DNA of 64,000 nt from Deltaproteobacteria bacterium (GTDB lineage Bacteria; Myxococcota; Kuafuiibacteriia; Kuafuiibacteriales; Kuafuiibacteriaceae). The translations under genes and the position numbers were made by a program. A model generated the notes under the pieces. It did no database searches. It was not told the DNA's origin and worked only from the letters and a program-made list of their open reading frames with translations. Where the stretch lies: positions 3,958,001 to 4,022,000 of the forward strand of contig JADJBV010000001.1 in the NCBI GenBank assembly GCA_016703535.1. The letters are read 5' to 3'. This document shows, one piece after another, positions 28,405 to 36,557 of the stretch (its first letter is position 1; every line of letters starts with the position of its first letter).

Positions 28405-29733
28405 ATGATCGGTCGAGTGCTCGGGATCGGAGTCTCGGTGGCGATTCTCAGCGGCTGTCCGCCCAATGAGGCCACCGTGGTGGACGCGTCCACTTCCGAC
28501 GCTGCTGTGGAGGCGTTGCCCCCGAAGACCCCTGCCTACGGCTTCCTTCAACCCGCATCGTACAACCTCGAGGACTCCGAAGGCGCATGCGCTGCGTTCT
28601 CAAACGTGAGGTTCGTGAGCCCATCGGGAACCGTGATCCTCTTGGGCGGCAATGGTCGGGTGACGATCCTCCGCGAGGACGTCGTGACCAACTCGACATT
28701 CAGGTGTTCCTTGGCCGGCGAGCCGGTCATGGGCACGCTCCGCTACGACCGGCTCACGGACACCCTGAGTTGGAACGGCGCGACCTTTCGCCGCGATGGC
28801 CCGGCGCCGAAGGCCACGCCGCCCAAGGTTATCCCTCCGCCGAGGCGTCCCGTTGCGGCCAAGCTCTTGGTACTGGCGATCAACGCCGGCACCGCCACCG
28901 AGGTGGCGGGGCTCGCCGCAGTCGTGAAGAAGCACAAGCCCGACGTCCTGGTCATAGAGGGCTTGGCGGTCGGGCTCTACCACCAACTCGCGGCGGACCG
29001 ATCGCTGCGCGCCTACTTTGCCAAGGGTGAGCCGAAGATGGCGGGCGGAGCGGTGTTGCTGTCCAAAGCCGCTGCGGAGATCGATCCGGTGCGAAAGTAC
29101 CTCAGGGCCGACTTCGGCACGCATAGCCTGGTGATCGCCTCTGCTTCGCGCGATCTGAATCTCGAACTCGCAACCCAGTACCGCGCGCTTCGTGGAGCAA
29201 CCGAAGCGTTGCTGTTCATGACCGAAGCCAATCAGGCCAAAGTTGCAGAACGACTTGCGGTCACCTCGCATCCGGAGATCTGGCGCCGGATTCCTACGAG
29301 CGATCCGAGCGACTACGATCAGCTCTGGCTGCGCAGCGCGGCATGGTCGGCGATCACCGTCGAGCCGCTTGAGGTGCCCGGCATCTCCGGCGCCAAGGCG
29401 CTCCTGGCCACGCTCGCAGTCGATCCCGAGACCAAACCACTGGCTTCATCAACGTCCACCAGCTGCGACTTCGTCGTCGGCAAGATGTTCATCGCGGCCG
29501 AAGAAAAGACCCAATTCAACCAGCACCCTGGCTGGCTCTACCTTCGATTCCAAGGCTCTCCAGACGGATTCGTGCAAGCCGACGAAGTGAGCGTCAACAG
29601 TGGCCGCATCAGCTGCGAAGGCTTCAACATATTCGAGGCGCGGAGCGGTCAGTTCGCCGGGCGCTGGACCCCCGAGACCCAAACGCTCCAGTGGCACGAC
29701 GTCGAGTACCGTTTCTGGAAAGACGCCGAGTGA
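28405..29733 (+). CDS. Hypothetical lipoprotein, middle domain faintly like an endonuclease/phosphatase fold
   Basis: The 442-residue protein has a clear lipoprotein signal (MIGRVLGIGVSVAILSGC, lipobox LSGC), so it is probably anchored in the cell envelope. Two flanking segments (about residues 45-130 and 350-442) look alike: each is a beta-rich unit ending in a hydrophobic pattern (TLSWNGATFRRDG and TLQWHDVEYRFWKD). The middle (KLLVLAINAGTATEVAGLAA, then KKHKPDVLVIEGLA) resembles a degenerate endonuclease/exonuclease/phosphatase domain without its catalytic residues. Function unknown. Confidence 0.65.
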   Translation: MIGRVLGIGVSVAILSGCPPNEATVVDASTSDAAVEALPPKTPAYGFLQPASYNLEDSEGACAAFSNVRFVSPSGTVILLGGNGRVTILREDVVTNSTFRCSLAGEPVMGTLRYDRLTDTLSWNGATFRRDGPAPKATPPKVIPPPRRPVAAKLLVLAINAGTATEVAGLAAVVKKHKPDVLVIEGLAVGLYHQLAADRSLRAYFAKGEPKMAGGAVLLSKAAAEIDPVRKYLRADFGTHSLVIASASRDLNLELATQYRALRGATEALLFMTEANQAKVAERLAVTSHPEIWRRIPTSDPSDYDQLWLRSAAWSAITVEPLEVPGISGAKALLATLAVDPETKPLASSTSTSCDFVVGKMFIAAEEKTQFNQHPGWLYLRFQGSPDGFVQADEVSVNSGRISCEGFNIFEARSGQFAGRWTPETQTLQWHDVEYRFWKDAE

Positions 29734-29904
29734 CGATCCCTCAAGGGAAAAGGTTGGGGCCAGGTTCCGCGCGCAGCCGAAGTCGCCTCCCGCTCGCGAG
29801 CTGAGAGAGGGTAACCTTGGGCCCATGAGCATCTCCCGATCTTGTGGACACCCAAGGGCAGACAGGATCTGCGTTTGGAAGGTTCAGATGGGAGAACGAA
29901 GACG
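29734..29904. other. Spacer after the lipoprotein gene
   Basis: No gene or strong signal is seen between the lipoprotein stop and the start of the IS66 relic. Confidence 0.4.
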
Positions 29905-30400
29905 GTATACAGCACCCCCTCGCCGAGCCTCGTCCTGACGAGCGCGTCGCCGTCGGCGTAGCTCTGGACGGATGAGCAGAAGACCTCGAAGAATCTGTAC
30001 CCCCGAACAGAAGGTGCAGGTGGTGGCCGAGCCGCGTCGCAGAATGGCCGGAGGCGAATCGCACCGTGCCTCGGCCAAGGCGTTGGACGTGCCCGAAGGC
30101 ACCCTGAGGAAGTGGATGGAGCGCTCCCCGAGTGGGATCTCGATCGCGTCTCCGGTCTCGAACTCCTCCGCTCCGTCGCCAAGGTCCAAGGAGCGGGCCT
30201 ACGGCCACCAAAGCGAACGCCGGCCGCGCTCCGACAAGCCGACCAAGGAGAAGAAGCCGCAGACCTGCCAGGGGCCCACGCCGCAACCTGACTTGCCGAC
30301 CGCCACCGAACTCCACCTCCTTGATGAACCCGACCGACCCTGCCCAAGCTGTGGCGGCGAGCTGAATCCCTGGCTCGACCAGCTCGAGGAGAGCTCGCAT
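29905..30400 (+). mobile_element. IS66-family relic with two internal deletions
   Basis: The left end (TACAGCACCCCCTCGCC) and leader resemble the full IS66 element at 30759-36512 read from its tnpA side. Next come the first 50 codons of a TnpA-like protein (29972: MSRRPRRICTPEQKVQVVAE). The sequence then jumps to the start of tnpC (WDLDRVSGLELLRSVAKVQ in another frame), having lost tnpB, and jumps again to the GHQSERRPRSD part and the zinc motif CPSCGGEL. It cannot encode a transposase and diverges from the nearby copy, so it is an older insertion. Confidence 0.75.
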
Positions 30401-30758
30401 TGGAGGGTGCAAAGGTCCGACCACCGAGCAGAGCTGCGATTGATGTCATCGCGGTCGAATCTGGGGTTTCTGGTGGCGTTGGGGTACTCGACTGCTCTAT
30501 CAGGAACCGGCGGCGGGCGCCCAGGCTGCGCAATCGGTGGGTGGCATCCGTGCCAGACGCAATCCATCCCCCCTCGAGACCCGATGTTGTTTGCCCGCCC
30601 CGAGCGACCCTCTCCTCCCCAGGGGCGCTCGCCACTTCAGGCGATAGCTGCCAGCGCTCATATCTTGGTCTGAAGGGAGCACAGGGGACTGTCACATCCA
30701 ATTGGCCGCGTGCGATCACCGACAACAGGAGCACTGTCACTCCTGATCGCAGCCAATG
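30401..30758. other. Region between the IS66 relic and the IS66 element
   Basis: A minus-strand frame is open through most of this stretch, but its product is Arg/Ser/Pro-rich and unlike real proteins. I see no gene here. It ends with AGCCAATG, one half of the IS66 target duplication. Confidence 0.4.
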
Positions 30759-30830
30759 GTACGTGCTCGCCGAGCCCCGTCTGTTTTTGGCTGTCTGAAT
30801 CGGCTAGCGGTCGAGGATAATGGGGCGGGT

Positions 30831-31889
30831 CTACCCGTTCTCAAGCTGGGGTGCCGCAGGTGGCCCCACCCGAGCCGCGGCAAAGGCGTCCTGCCGGACC
30901 TCGTGCGGCAACGGGGCCAAGCCGCCTCGAAGATGCACCTCGGCCGCAAACTTGAGGTAGCGGGCCGGGTCTAGACCGTTGAGGCGCGCGCTTTCGATCA
31001 GGCTGTACATCATGGCCGATACCTCGGTCCCGCGCTTGGACTTGGAGCCGAAGTGATTGTTACGCCCAAGCACCAGGGCGCGGAGCGCGCCTTCGGCGGC
31101 GTTGCTGGTGATCGGGATCTTCGGATCTCCAAGAAAGCGGATGAGGCCGTCCCACTGGTTGGTCAGGTACTTCACCGCGCGACCGATCGGGCTCTCGCTG
31201 AGCGCCTTAACCTGCGTCGCCTTGGCTCCGATCGCCTCGACGATTGGCCGAGATTGCCGTTCGCGCATGGTTCTTCGGATCTCGAGAGCCCGTTCGAGGG
31301 GCTGGCCGCTGAAGGCTGCGACGATGTCGCGCTCGATCAGGAAGAGCTTGCCGATGTCGTCGAGGATCGGACCGACTTCGTCGGGCGCGGTGGCCTCGGC
31401 CTCGATGAAGTAGCGACGGGCGTGGCACCAGTCGTGGGCCTGGGAGTAGCCGAGCTCAGTCGCCAGGCTGGAGTAGACGCCGTAGCCGTCGGTAAGGAGC
31501 GTTCCCTTGAAGCCGGTGAGTACGTCGCGGGCGGCGTCTTTGGAGCGGGTCTCGCGAATCGAGTGGAGGACGGCGTCATCGGCCACCAGCACCCAGTCGA
31601 ACCAGTTCTTGCTCGCGCGGCCATTGACGCCGAGCAGGGGCCAGCGGGTCTCGTCGCCCATCAGGACCTCCTTCTTCAGGAGGTGCTCGTGCAGCCGCTT
31701 GATCGCGACGCTGAAGCACCGAGACGGCGCGTAGAGTTGGTCCCACAGGGTCTGGGTCGTGACGTCGAGCCCGGCCCAGGCCATTCGCTTCGCTTGGCGT
31801 TCAAGCGGCATGTGAGCGCAGTACTTATCGATCGCCACGTGCACCGCAAAGGCCAGGCTGTAGCGCCCGCCCGCGATCAGCTTGGTGGG
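30831..31889 (-). pseudogene. tnpC: IS66 transposase TnpC, C-terminal catalytic part (split by IS21)
   Basis: About 350 residues hold the IS66 catalytic domain: KLIAGGRYSLAFAVHVAIDK, LMGDETRWPLLGVNG, LLTDGYGVYSSL and the C-terminal SNAAEGALRALVLGRNN, covering the D, D and E positions. The coding frame joins perfectly to the N-terminal part at 35257-35757 if the IS21 element and one GGTGGG copy are removed (...ETALGPTKLIAGG...). As sequenced, tnpC is disrupted, so this IS66 copy cannot move by itself. Confidence 0.88.
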
Positions 31890-32092
31890 TGTTGCCACCG
31901 ACGAGCCTGGGTACCACTTTCACCGGCGTCACCGGTGACCACCTGACCCACCCGGTGATTTCGCGGCAGTCCTTCGCATTTGCCTGCGCACCTTGAGGGC
32001 GTGGCGGTGCCGATCGACGGCGTAGCCGTCATCGGGGTCGGGATGCTCAAGACGGCCTTCCCGGGTGAGGCCGCAAGGTAGGTTGCGCTCTC

Positions 32093-32829
32093 CTATCGAT
32101 ATCCCTTTCCGTCCATAACGAATCGCTCGGAGCGTTCGGTGAGCCGCTCGGCGATGACTTGGGCGTTGAGCGCGTCGGGAAGACCTTCGACCAATCTTTG
32201 AACGGACGATTGGTCGTGATCGCCGTTGATCGGCGATGGTCGTAGCGCTCCGAGATCACCTGGAACGCGAGCTTGGCCTGGGTGGGGTCCATGGCGAGGA
32301 CGGCGAAGTCGTCGATCACCAAGAGGTCGACACGGGCATAGCGCCGTAGCGCCTTCTCGAGGTCGCCGTGCACCTCGGCGCCGCAGAGGTCGTTGAGCAT
32401 GCGCGGCGCGCTGACCACCAACACGCGCTTGGTCTGCTGGCACGCTTTGTACGCCAGGGCACGGGCGAGGAAGGTCTTTCCGGTTCCGGGGGTGCCGATA
32501 AAGAGCGGGTTCACGCCGCGTTCGATGAAGCTCAGGTCGTGCAGCGCCAAGTAGGCCGCGCGGAGCTTCTTCCGCGTCGGGCAGAAATCGAAGTTGAACG
32601 CGTCGATGGTGTTGAGCTCGGGAAAGCGTGCATCCTTGATTCTCCGATCGACGGCGCCTTTGATGCGGCTGGCCTTCTCTTCGTCGCAGAGGCGGTGGGC
32701 GACGTCGAGTGGCGAGAGGTTCTTCTTGGCTGCGATCTCCAAGATCGTTCGCAGCTCCCGCGCCATCCCTGGCAGTCGAAGCCAGCGCATCTTCTCGAGC
32801 AGCAACTCGATCTGATCGTCATCCTTCAT
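32093..32829 (-). pseudogene. istB: IstB helper ATPase of the second IS21 element, frame-shifted near its C-terminus
   Basis: The ATG at 32829 (MKDDDQIELLLEKMRWLRLP) overlaps the end of istA by 11 bp. Walker A is GTPGTGKTFLARAL and Walker B is DLLVIDDFAVL. After TTNRPFKDWSKVFP the frame slips by one base near 32187 in a run of C; the expected ending (DALNAQVIAERLTERSERFV) continues in the next frame to a stop at 32093. The ATPase core is intact, but the C-terminal tail would be replaced. Confidence 0.82.
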
Positions 32830-34347
32830 GGTCGGGGTCCTCTTGTTCCTCGGGCGGCGTGCCCGGATCGACGGTCTTCGCGGGCCGGTCGTAGACGGAG
32901 AGGTCGGGCTCCTTGAAGTGGATATTGTCGAACTCGGGGTCGTTGAGCCGCACCGGCGCGGCGAGGTGCGGAAGCTTCTTCTTGTGTCGCATCACGTACT
33001 CGACGTACTCGGCGCCGACGTGTCCGGTCCTCATGACGTCCTCCATCGCAGCGGCCGTTTCTGGCTCTCCGAAGAGCTCGGACAAGAAGACGAGGCGGAC
33101 GGCTTCTCGCTGAAGTGATCGACTGTTGGCGGCCAGCAGCTTGAAGTACCGAGCGCCCGTTTCGCCGAGCCCGGCCAGTGCGGGCGGCAAGTAGCTCGCG
33201 GTGACCCGCGGCCTCTCGCGGAGCGCCTGCTCGTGAGAGGGATGAACGATCGTCTCACCGACCGCCCAAGAGCGAGTATGCAAGGCAACTTGCTTTCGGC
33301 CCAGCCAGAGGGAGACGTGGTCGTCATTGGCGCGGACAACCAGGCTCTGGCAAACGAGACGCCAGGGATCGAGTAGCGATTGCGGTCGAAGGAGAGCCGG
33401 CAGGTCTTGGTGACCGGCACGCTCTCGATGTCGTCGGTCTCAGCAACGGCGGCCGACAGCGGCTTGAGCAAGGCTCGCTCCTCGTGTTGGTGCACCAGCG
33501 AGGGCACCTTACCGGTCACTTCGTGGACCCGGTGATTCGCAAAGTCCTCGCGCCACGCCGTCGCTTGCCGGTTGAGATCGAGCAGGTCGCTGAAGCGTCT
33601 CCCAGGCCAGAACCGTGTTCGCACGAACCCGATCGGCCGTTCGACTCGCCCCTTCTCGTGGCCACTTCGACGATTGCAGGCCACGATCGCGAAGCCTCGG
33701 ATCTTCGCGTATTCGACGAAGGTTGGGTTGAACTGGGCGGTCGCGCCGGAACCGGCGATCACCACCGTCTTCATGTTGTCGAAGATGTCGACGAGGGTCG
33801 TGCCACCGAAGAAGGCGTAGGCCCGCTCCATGCAGCGAAGCAGCGAGCCGATTTTTTGGCTCAGCGTGAACTCGATGTAGATGAGCCGGGAGTACGCGAG
33901 CACGGCGACGAACGCGCTCACCCGCCGCGGACAGCCGGGCAGCGCAAAGCCGAAGTCTGCCCAGTCCACCTGGATCGCCCCGCCAGGTTTGAAGTCCAAC
34001 TCGAGGAACGCCTCATGCGCACGCCGCGGTCGCAATTGACGCAACCGATCACGGAGGATCGAGACCCCGCCGGTGTAGCCCAGTGGACGCAGGCGCTCGA
34101 GCACCGCCGGCGTTCGAAGGTCTGGGCTCTCTTCGATCCAGCCGCGGATCTTGAGGTCGTACGGATCGAGGAGAGACGGCCGCGCCGATGGTGCCAACTT
34201 CGGCTCGATCGAGACCCGCCCTAGAATCTTGCGGACCCGCTTGCGGCTGATCGACAGCTGTTCGGCGATCGACCGGATCGAGCAGCCCTCGACTAGCGAC
34301 AGCCGCAGCACCTCGGCCATCTGCATGGCGGGATCTTGCGCGCTCAT
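32819..34347 (-). pseudogene. istA: IstA transposase of the second IS21 element, frame-shifted
   Basis: The first part (ATG at 34347, MSAQDPAMQMAEVLRLSLVE) has a helix-turn-helix (SIAEQLSISRKRVRKILG) and a DDE core with GGAIQVDWADFGFALPG, TTLVDIFDNMKTVV and SGHEKGRVERPIGF. The frame shifts near 33370 after CRLSFDRNRYSIPG; the genuine C-terminus (MHTRSWAVGETIVHPSHEQA onward, ending 32819) lies in another frame. The catalytic core is before the shift. Confidence 0.82.
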
Positions 34348-34661
34348 GGTTCTTCGACTCCAAAGAGGGGAAGCTGGCGGTCATCAACGGGGCCGGCCCC
34401 AGAAGTCGAACCCGAGCCCAGCTCGAGGTGGTCCTTGGGCACGTCGCTGAGGTTGAGCGCCCAGATCTGCGACCACTCGTCCGCGTCGGCCGCACACAAT
34501 GCAGCGAGGATCGGCCGGCCACTCAAACGAGCCAGCGCGGCTATCAAGCGACGGACCTCGCGGCGTCGGCGCCCGGTGGGCAGAGGCCCGTCGATCGTGA
34601 TCTGGGTCCGCTCGCCGCCCGATAGGGGCTGGAGGAGGAGGCTGATCTGTTTCGTCGACAT
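34344..34661 (-). CDS. Small accessory protein upstream of istA
   Basis: The 105-residue protein (MSTKQISLLLQPLSGGERTQ) precedes istA with an ATGA overlap, so it is probably part of the transposon operon. Its middle is basic (GRRRREVRRLIAALARL) and may bind DNA. I do not know its role in transposition. It has no signal peptide or membrane segment. Confidence 0.55.
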   Translation of the reverse strand: MSTKQISLLLQPLSGGERTQITIDGPLPTGRRRREVRRLIAALARLSGRPILAALCAADADEWSQIWALNLSDVPKDHLELGSGSTSGAGPVDDRQLPLFGVEEP

Positions 34662-34947
34662 CTTCGGGACCCTCGGCTCGCGAAAGCAGAGATGCCCGAG
34701 CTGTCAAATTTCTTCGACCCTGATCCGCCACGCGGCGTCGAGCCCGCCGATCCCGCTCACGGTCTCGATGATCCGCTCGGCCCAGCGGAGAAGACCGATG
34801 TTCGCGGCGAGCTGCCCGAACGCTCTCCCGCCGGCAGAACGCGGCGCACTCGCGGGTGCAGTATGCGTGACCCCGATCGTCAGGCACACAGATGGCAAAG
34901 GGCGTCTGGCAACGGCGACAGCGGCGCAATCGAAGGTCGTCCACCAC
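34384..34947 (-). CDS. Zinc-ribbon-like accessory protein of the IS21 element, possibly frame-shifted
   Basis: The first 90 residues contain two Cys pairs (RRCRRCQTPFAICVPDDRGH, YCTRECAAF) followed by a basic stretch and VADQGRR. This layout is known from small zinc-ribbon proteins found beside IS21-like elements. The frame then overlaps the next gene for over 250 bp with Pro- and Arg-rich sequence, so the real product probably ends near 34660 or the gene is damaged. Upstream, protein-like sequence in another frame (34962-35081) hints that the N-terminus has also been shifted. Confidence 0.45.
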   Translation of the reverse strand: MVDDLRLRRCRRCQTPFAICVPDDRGHAYCTRECAAFCRRESVRAARREHRSSPLGRADHRDRERDRRARRRVADQGRRNLTARASLLSRAEGPEDVDETDQPPPPAPIGRRADPDHDRRASAHRAPTPRGPSLDSRAGSFEWPADPRCIVCGRRGRVVADLGAQPQRRAQGPPRAGLGFDFWGRPR

Positions 34948-35256
34948 CTGTGCAGGACGAGAAACTCGACGGGATGCACGAGCTCGGGCACGATCTCCTC
35001 GAGACCAAGCGGCTCCACCCCGCGGGGCGATCCGGCTGCTACCGGATCGCCCATCTCATCTCTCCTCAGCTTGTCGACCAACTCGAGCCTCGGCTAGTTT
35101 TCCATCGTCCACAGCGATTCACACCCGTCGAGTCTCCTCCCCCGGACCCCCACCTCGATCCGGACCCACGACGACGGTTGATCTGGTCAGGATGGAACCG
35201 GACCCGGGCACCGGTGATCTCGGTGCAAGTGGTACCCAAGCTGGTCGGTGGCGACA

Positions 35257-35757
35257 GGTGGGTCCGAGCGCGGTCTCGATGCGGCCGCCGCAGCCGCAGC
35301 GGTACTTTTGGCGCCGGTGCTTCTTGAGGACGTACTTGACGTCGACGAGGTCGACCTCTTCGCTGTCCTCGAACTGGTCGAGCCACGGCTTCAGCTCGCC
35401 GCCACAACTTGGGCAGGCGCGGTCGGGTTGATCGAGAACGTGCAGCTCGGTCACCGTCGGCAAGTCAGGTTGCGGCGTCGGGCCGTGACCGGTCTGCGGC
35501 TTCTTCTCCTTGGTCGGCTTGTCGGAGCGCGGCCGGCGTTCGCTTTGGTGGCCATAGGCCCGCTCCTGGACCTCCTGGAGCTCCTTCGCAAGGATGCTCA
35601 GGCGCTCCTGGATGGCAGCCGAGTCTTCCTTCTTAGCCGCCGCGAGCTCTTTGGTTACCAGCAGCAGCTGCTTGCTGAGGCGTCGGATCTCCGCTTCTTG
35701 AACCTTGGCGACGGTGCGGAGGAGCTCAAGATCGGAGACGCGATCGAGGTCCAACAC
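35257..35757 (-). pseudogene. tnpC: IS66 transposase TnpC, N-terminal part (split by IS21)
   Basis: Starting at 35757 (MLDLDRVSDLELLRTVAKVQ), this encodes the coiled-coil leader, a GHQSERRPRSDKP segment typical of IS66, and the zinc-finger motifs CPSCGGEL and CGCGG. The element's sequence interrupts it right after IETALGPT, and the catalytic half resumes at 31889. The frame then runs a short way into the IS21 end before stopping at 35119. Confidence 0.88.
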
Positions 35758-35766
35758 GCGAGGAAG

Positions 35767-36153
35767 TTATCGTACGACGAGGGCGCGAGTTGCGACTCTC
35801 TTGGGAACAATCTCGCCCGGTGACAGCGCTCCGATGAACACCAGCTGGCTGCCCTCGATGAAGAGATCCAGTTCGCTCCTGGACATGGTGATCGCGCCCT
35901 CGGCGCTCCGCTTCCAGGGCGCCGCGAACCGCCCTTGCGAGAGCCGTTTGTGAAAGACGCAGAGCCCAGAGCCATCCCAGAACAGCACCTTGGCCGAGCG
36001 CAGCCGCGCACCGACGAACAGGAACATGTCGCCCTCCAGCGGGTCTCGGCCCAGCTCAATCGACACCAGGGCTGAGAGCGTCTCGAAGGACTTCCGCATG
36101 TCCGTCGGTGCCGCTCGAGCGAACACCCGGACCCGTCGCTCCGCGCCGATCAC
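35767..36153 (-). CDS. tnpB: IS66 accessory protein TnpB
   Basis: The 128-residue protein matches the IS66 Orf2/TnpB family: APTDMRKSFETLSALV, MFLFVGARLRSAKVLFWDG and GLCVFHKRLSQGRF are its usual blocks. I start it at the GTG at 36153, which overlaps the tnpA stop as GTGA; the longer open frame upstream is the shadow of tnpA. TnpB is needed for IS66 transposition, though its mechanism is unclear. The stop is 9 bp before tnpC. Confidence 0.88.
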   Translation of the reverse strand: MIGAERRVRVFARAAPTDMRKSFETLSALVSIELGRDPLEGDMFLFVGARLRSAKVLFWDGSGLCVFHKRLSQGRFAAPWKRSAEGAITMSRSELDLFIEGSQLVFIGALSPGEIVPKRVATRALVVR

Positions 36154-36452
36154 CGCAGCCGCTCCCAGAGCCGAATAGCGCCATCGAGGTCGAGGCCGTC
36201 GAACACGAAGCCGTCCGGCGTGGCCACGCTGATCGCAGTCGAACGCGCGGGCTCGTGATCGGCCGCGAGCTGAACCGGCTGAAGTTGGCCCGCGGGGTAG
36301 CGCTCCAACCACTGCCTGAGGGTGCCTTCGTGAAGGTCCAACGCCTTGGCCGAGGCACGGTGAGACTCGCCGTCAGCCATGCGGCGACGCGCCTCGGCCA
36401 CCAGCTGCAGCTTCTGTTCAGAGGTCCAGATTCGTCGGGGTCTTCTGCTCAT
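36150..36452 (-). CDS. tnpA: IS66 accessory protein TnpA
   Basis: The 100-residue protein has a helix-turn-helix of the IS3/IS66 OrfA type (WTSEQKLQLVAEARRRMADG, then SAKALDLHEGTLRQWLERYP). It is the first gene of the IS66 operon and overlaps tnpB. The fragment at 29972 is a divergent copy of its first half. Intact. Confidence 0.88.
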   Translation of the reverse strand: MSRRPRRIWTSEQKLQLVAEARRRMADGESHRASAKALDLHEGTLRQWLERYPAGQLQPVQLAADHEPARSTAISVATPDGFVFDGLDLDGAIRLWERLR

Positions 36453-36557
36453 CCGTCCAGGGCTACGTCGGCGGCGCGGCGTTCGTCAGGACGGGGCCGG
36501 GCGAGCACGTACAGCCAATGCGCCGGCGCCGAGGCCTATTCTACGGTCAAGGTGAGG

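Larger units (their letters stand above)
31890..35256 (-). mobile_element. IS21-family insertion sequence (second type) nested in IS66 tnpC
   Basis: The 3367-bp element has long imperfect inverted ends (TGTTGCCACCGACGAGCC at the left, TGTCGCCACCGACCAGCT read inward from the right) and a 6-bp target duplication GGTGGG (31884-31889 and 35257-35262). It carries istA and istB, both now frame-shifted, plus two accessory genes upstream of istA. It is unrelated in end sequence to the IS21 element at 20035. Confidence 0.88.
30759..36512 (-). mobile_element. IS66-family element carrying a nested IS21 element
   Basis: The ends are inverted repeats starting GTACGTGCTCGCC on each side. A perfect 8-bp direct repeat AGCCAATG flanks it (30751-30758 and 36513-36520), exactly the duplication size of IS66. 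Without the nested IS21 element (31890-35256) and its 6-bp duplication it would be about 2.38 kb, a normal IS66 size. Gene order from the right is tnpA, tnpB, tnpC, all on the minus strand, and tnpC is split by the IS21 insertion. Confidence 0.9.

Noticed and set aside
27581..28408. Plus-strand frame of 275 codons as one gene
   Set aside because: Only its first part (27692-27795) is protein-like; the rest overlaps the antitoxin and RelE genes in a different frame.
29649..30740. Minus-strand frame of 363 codons across the IS66 relic
   Set aside because: It is antisense to the IS66 remnant and the end of the lipoprotein gene and is Arg/Ser/Pro-rich with no domain.
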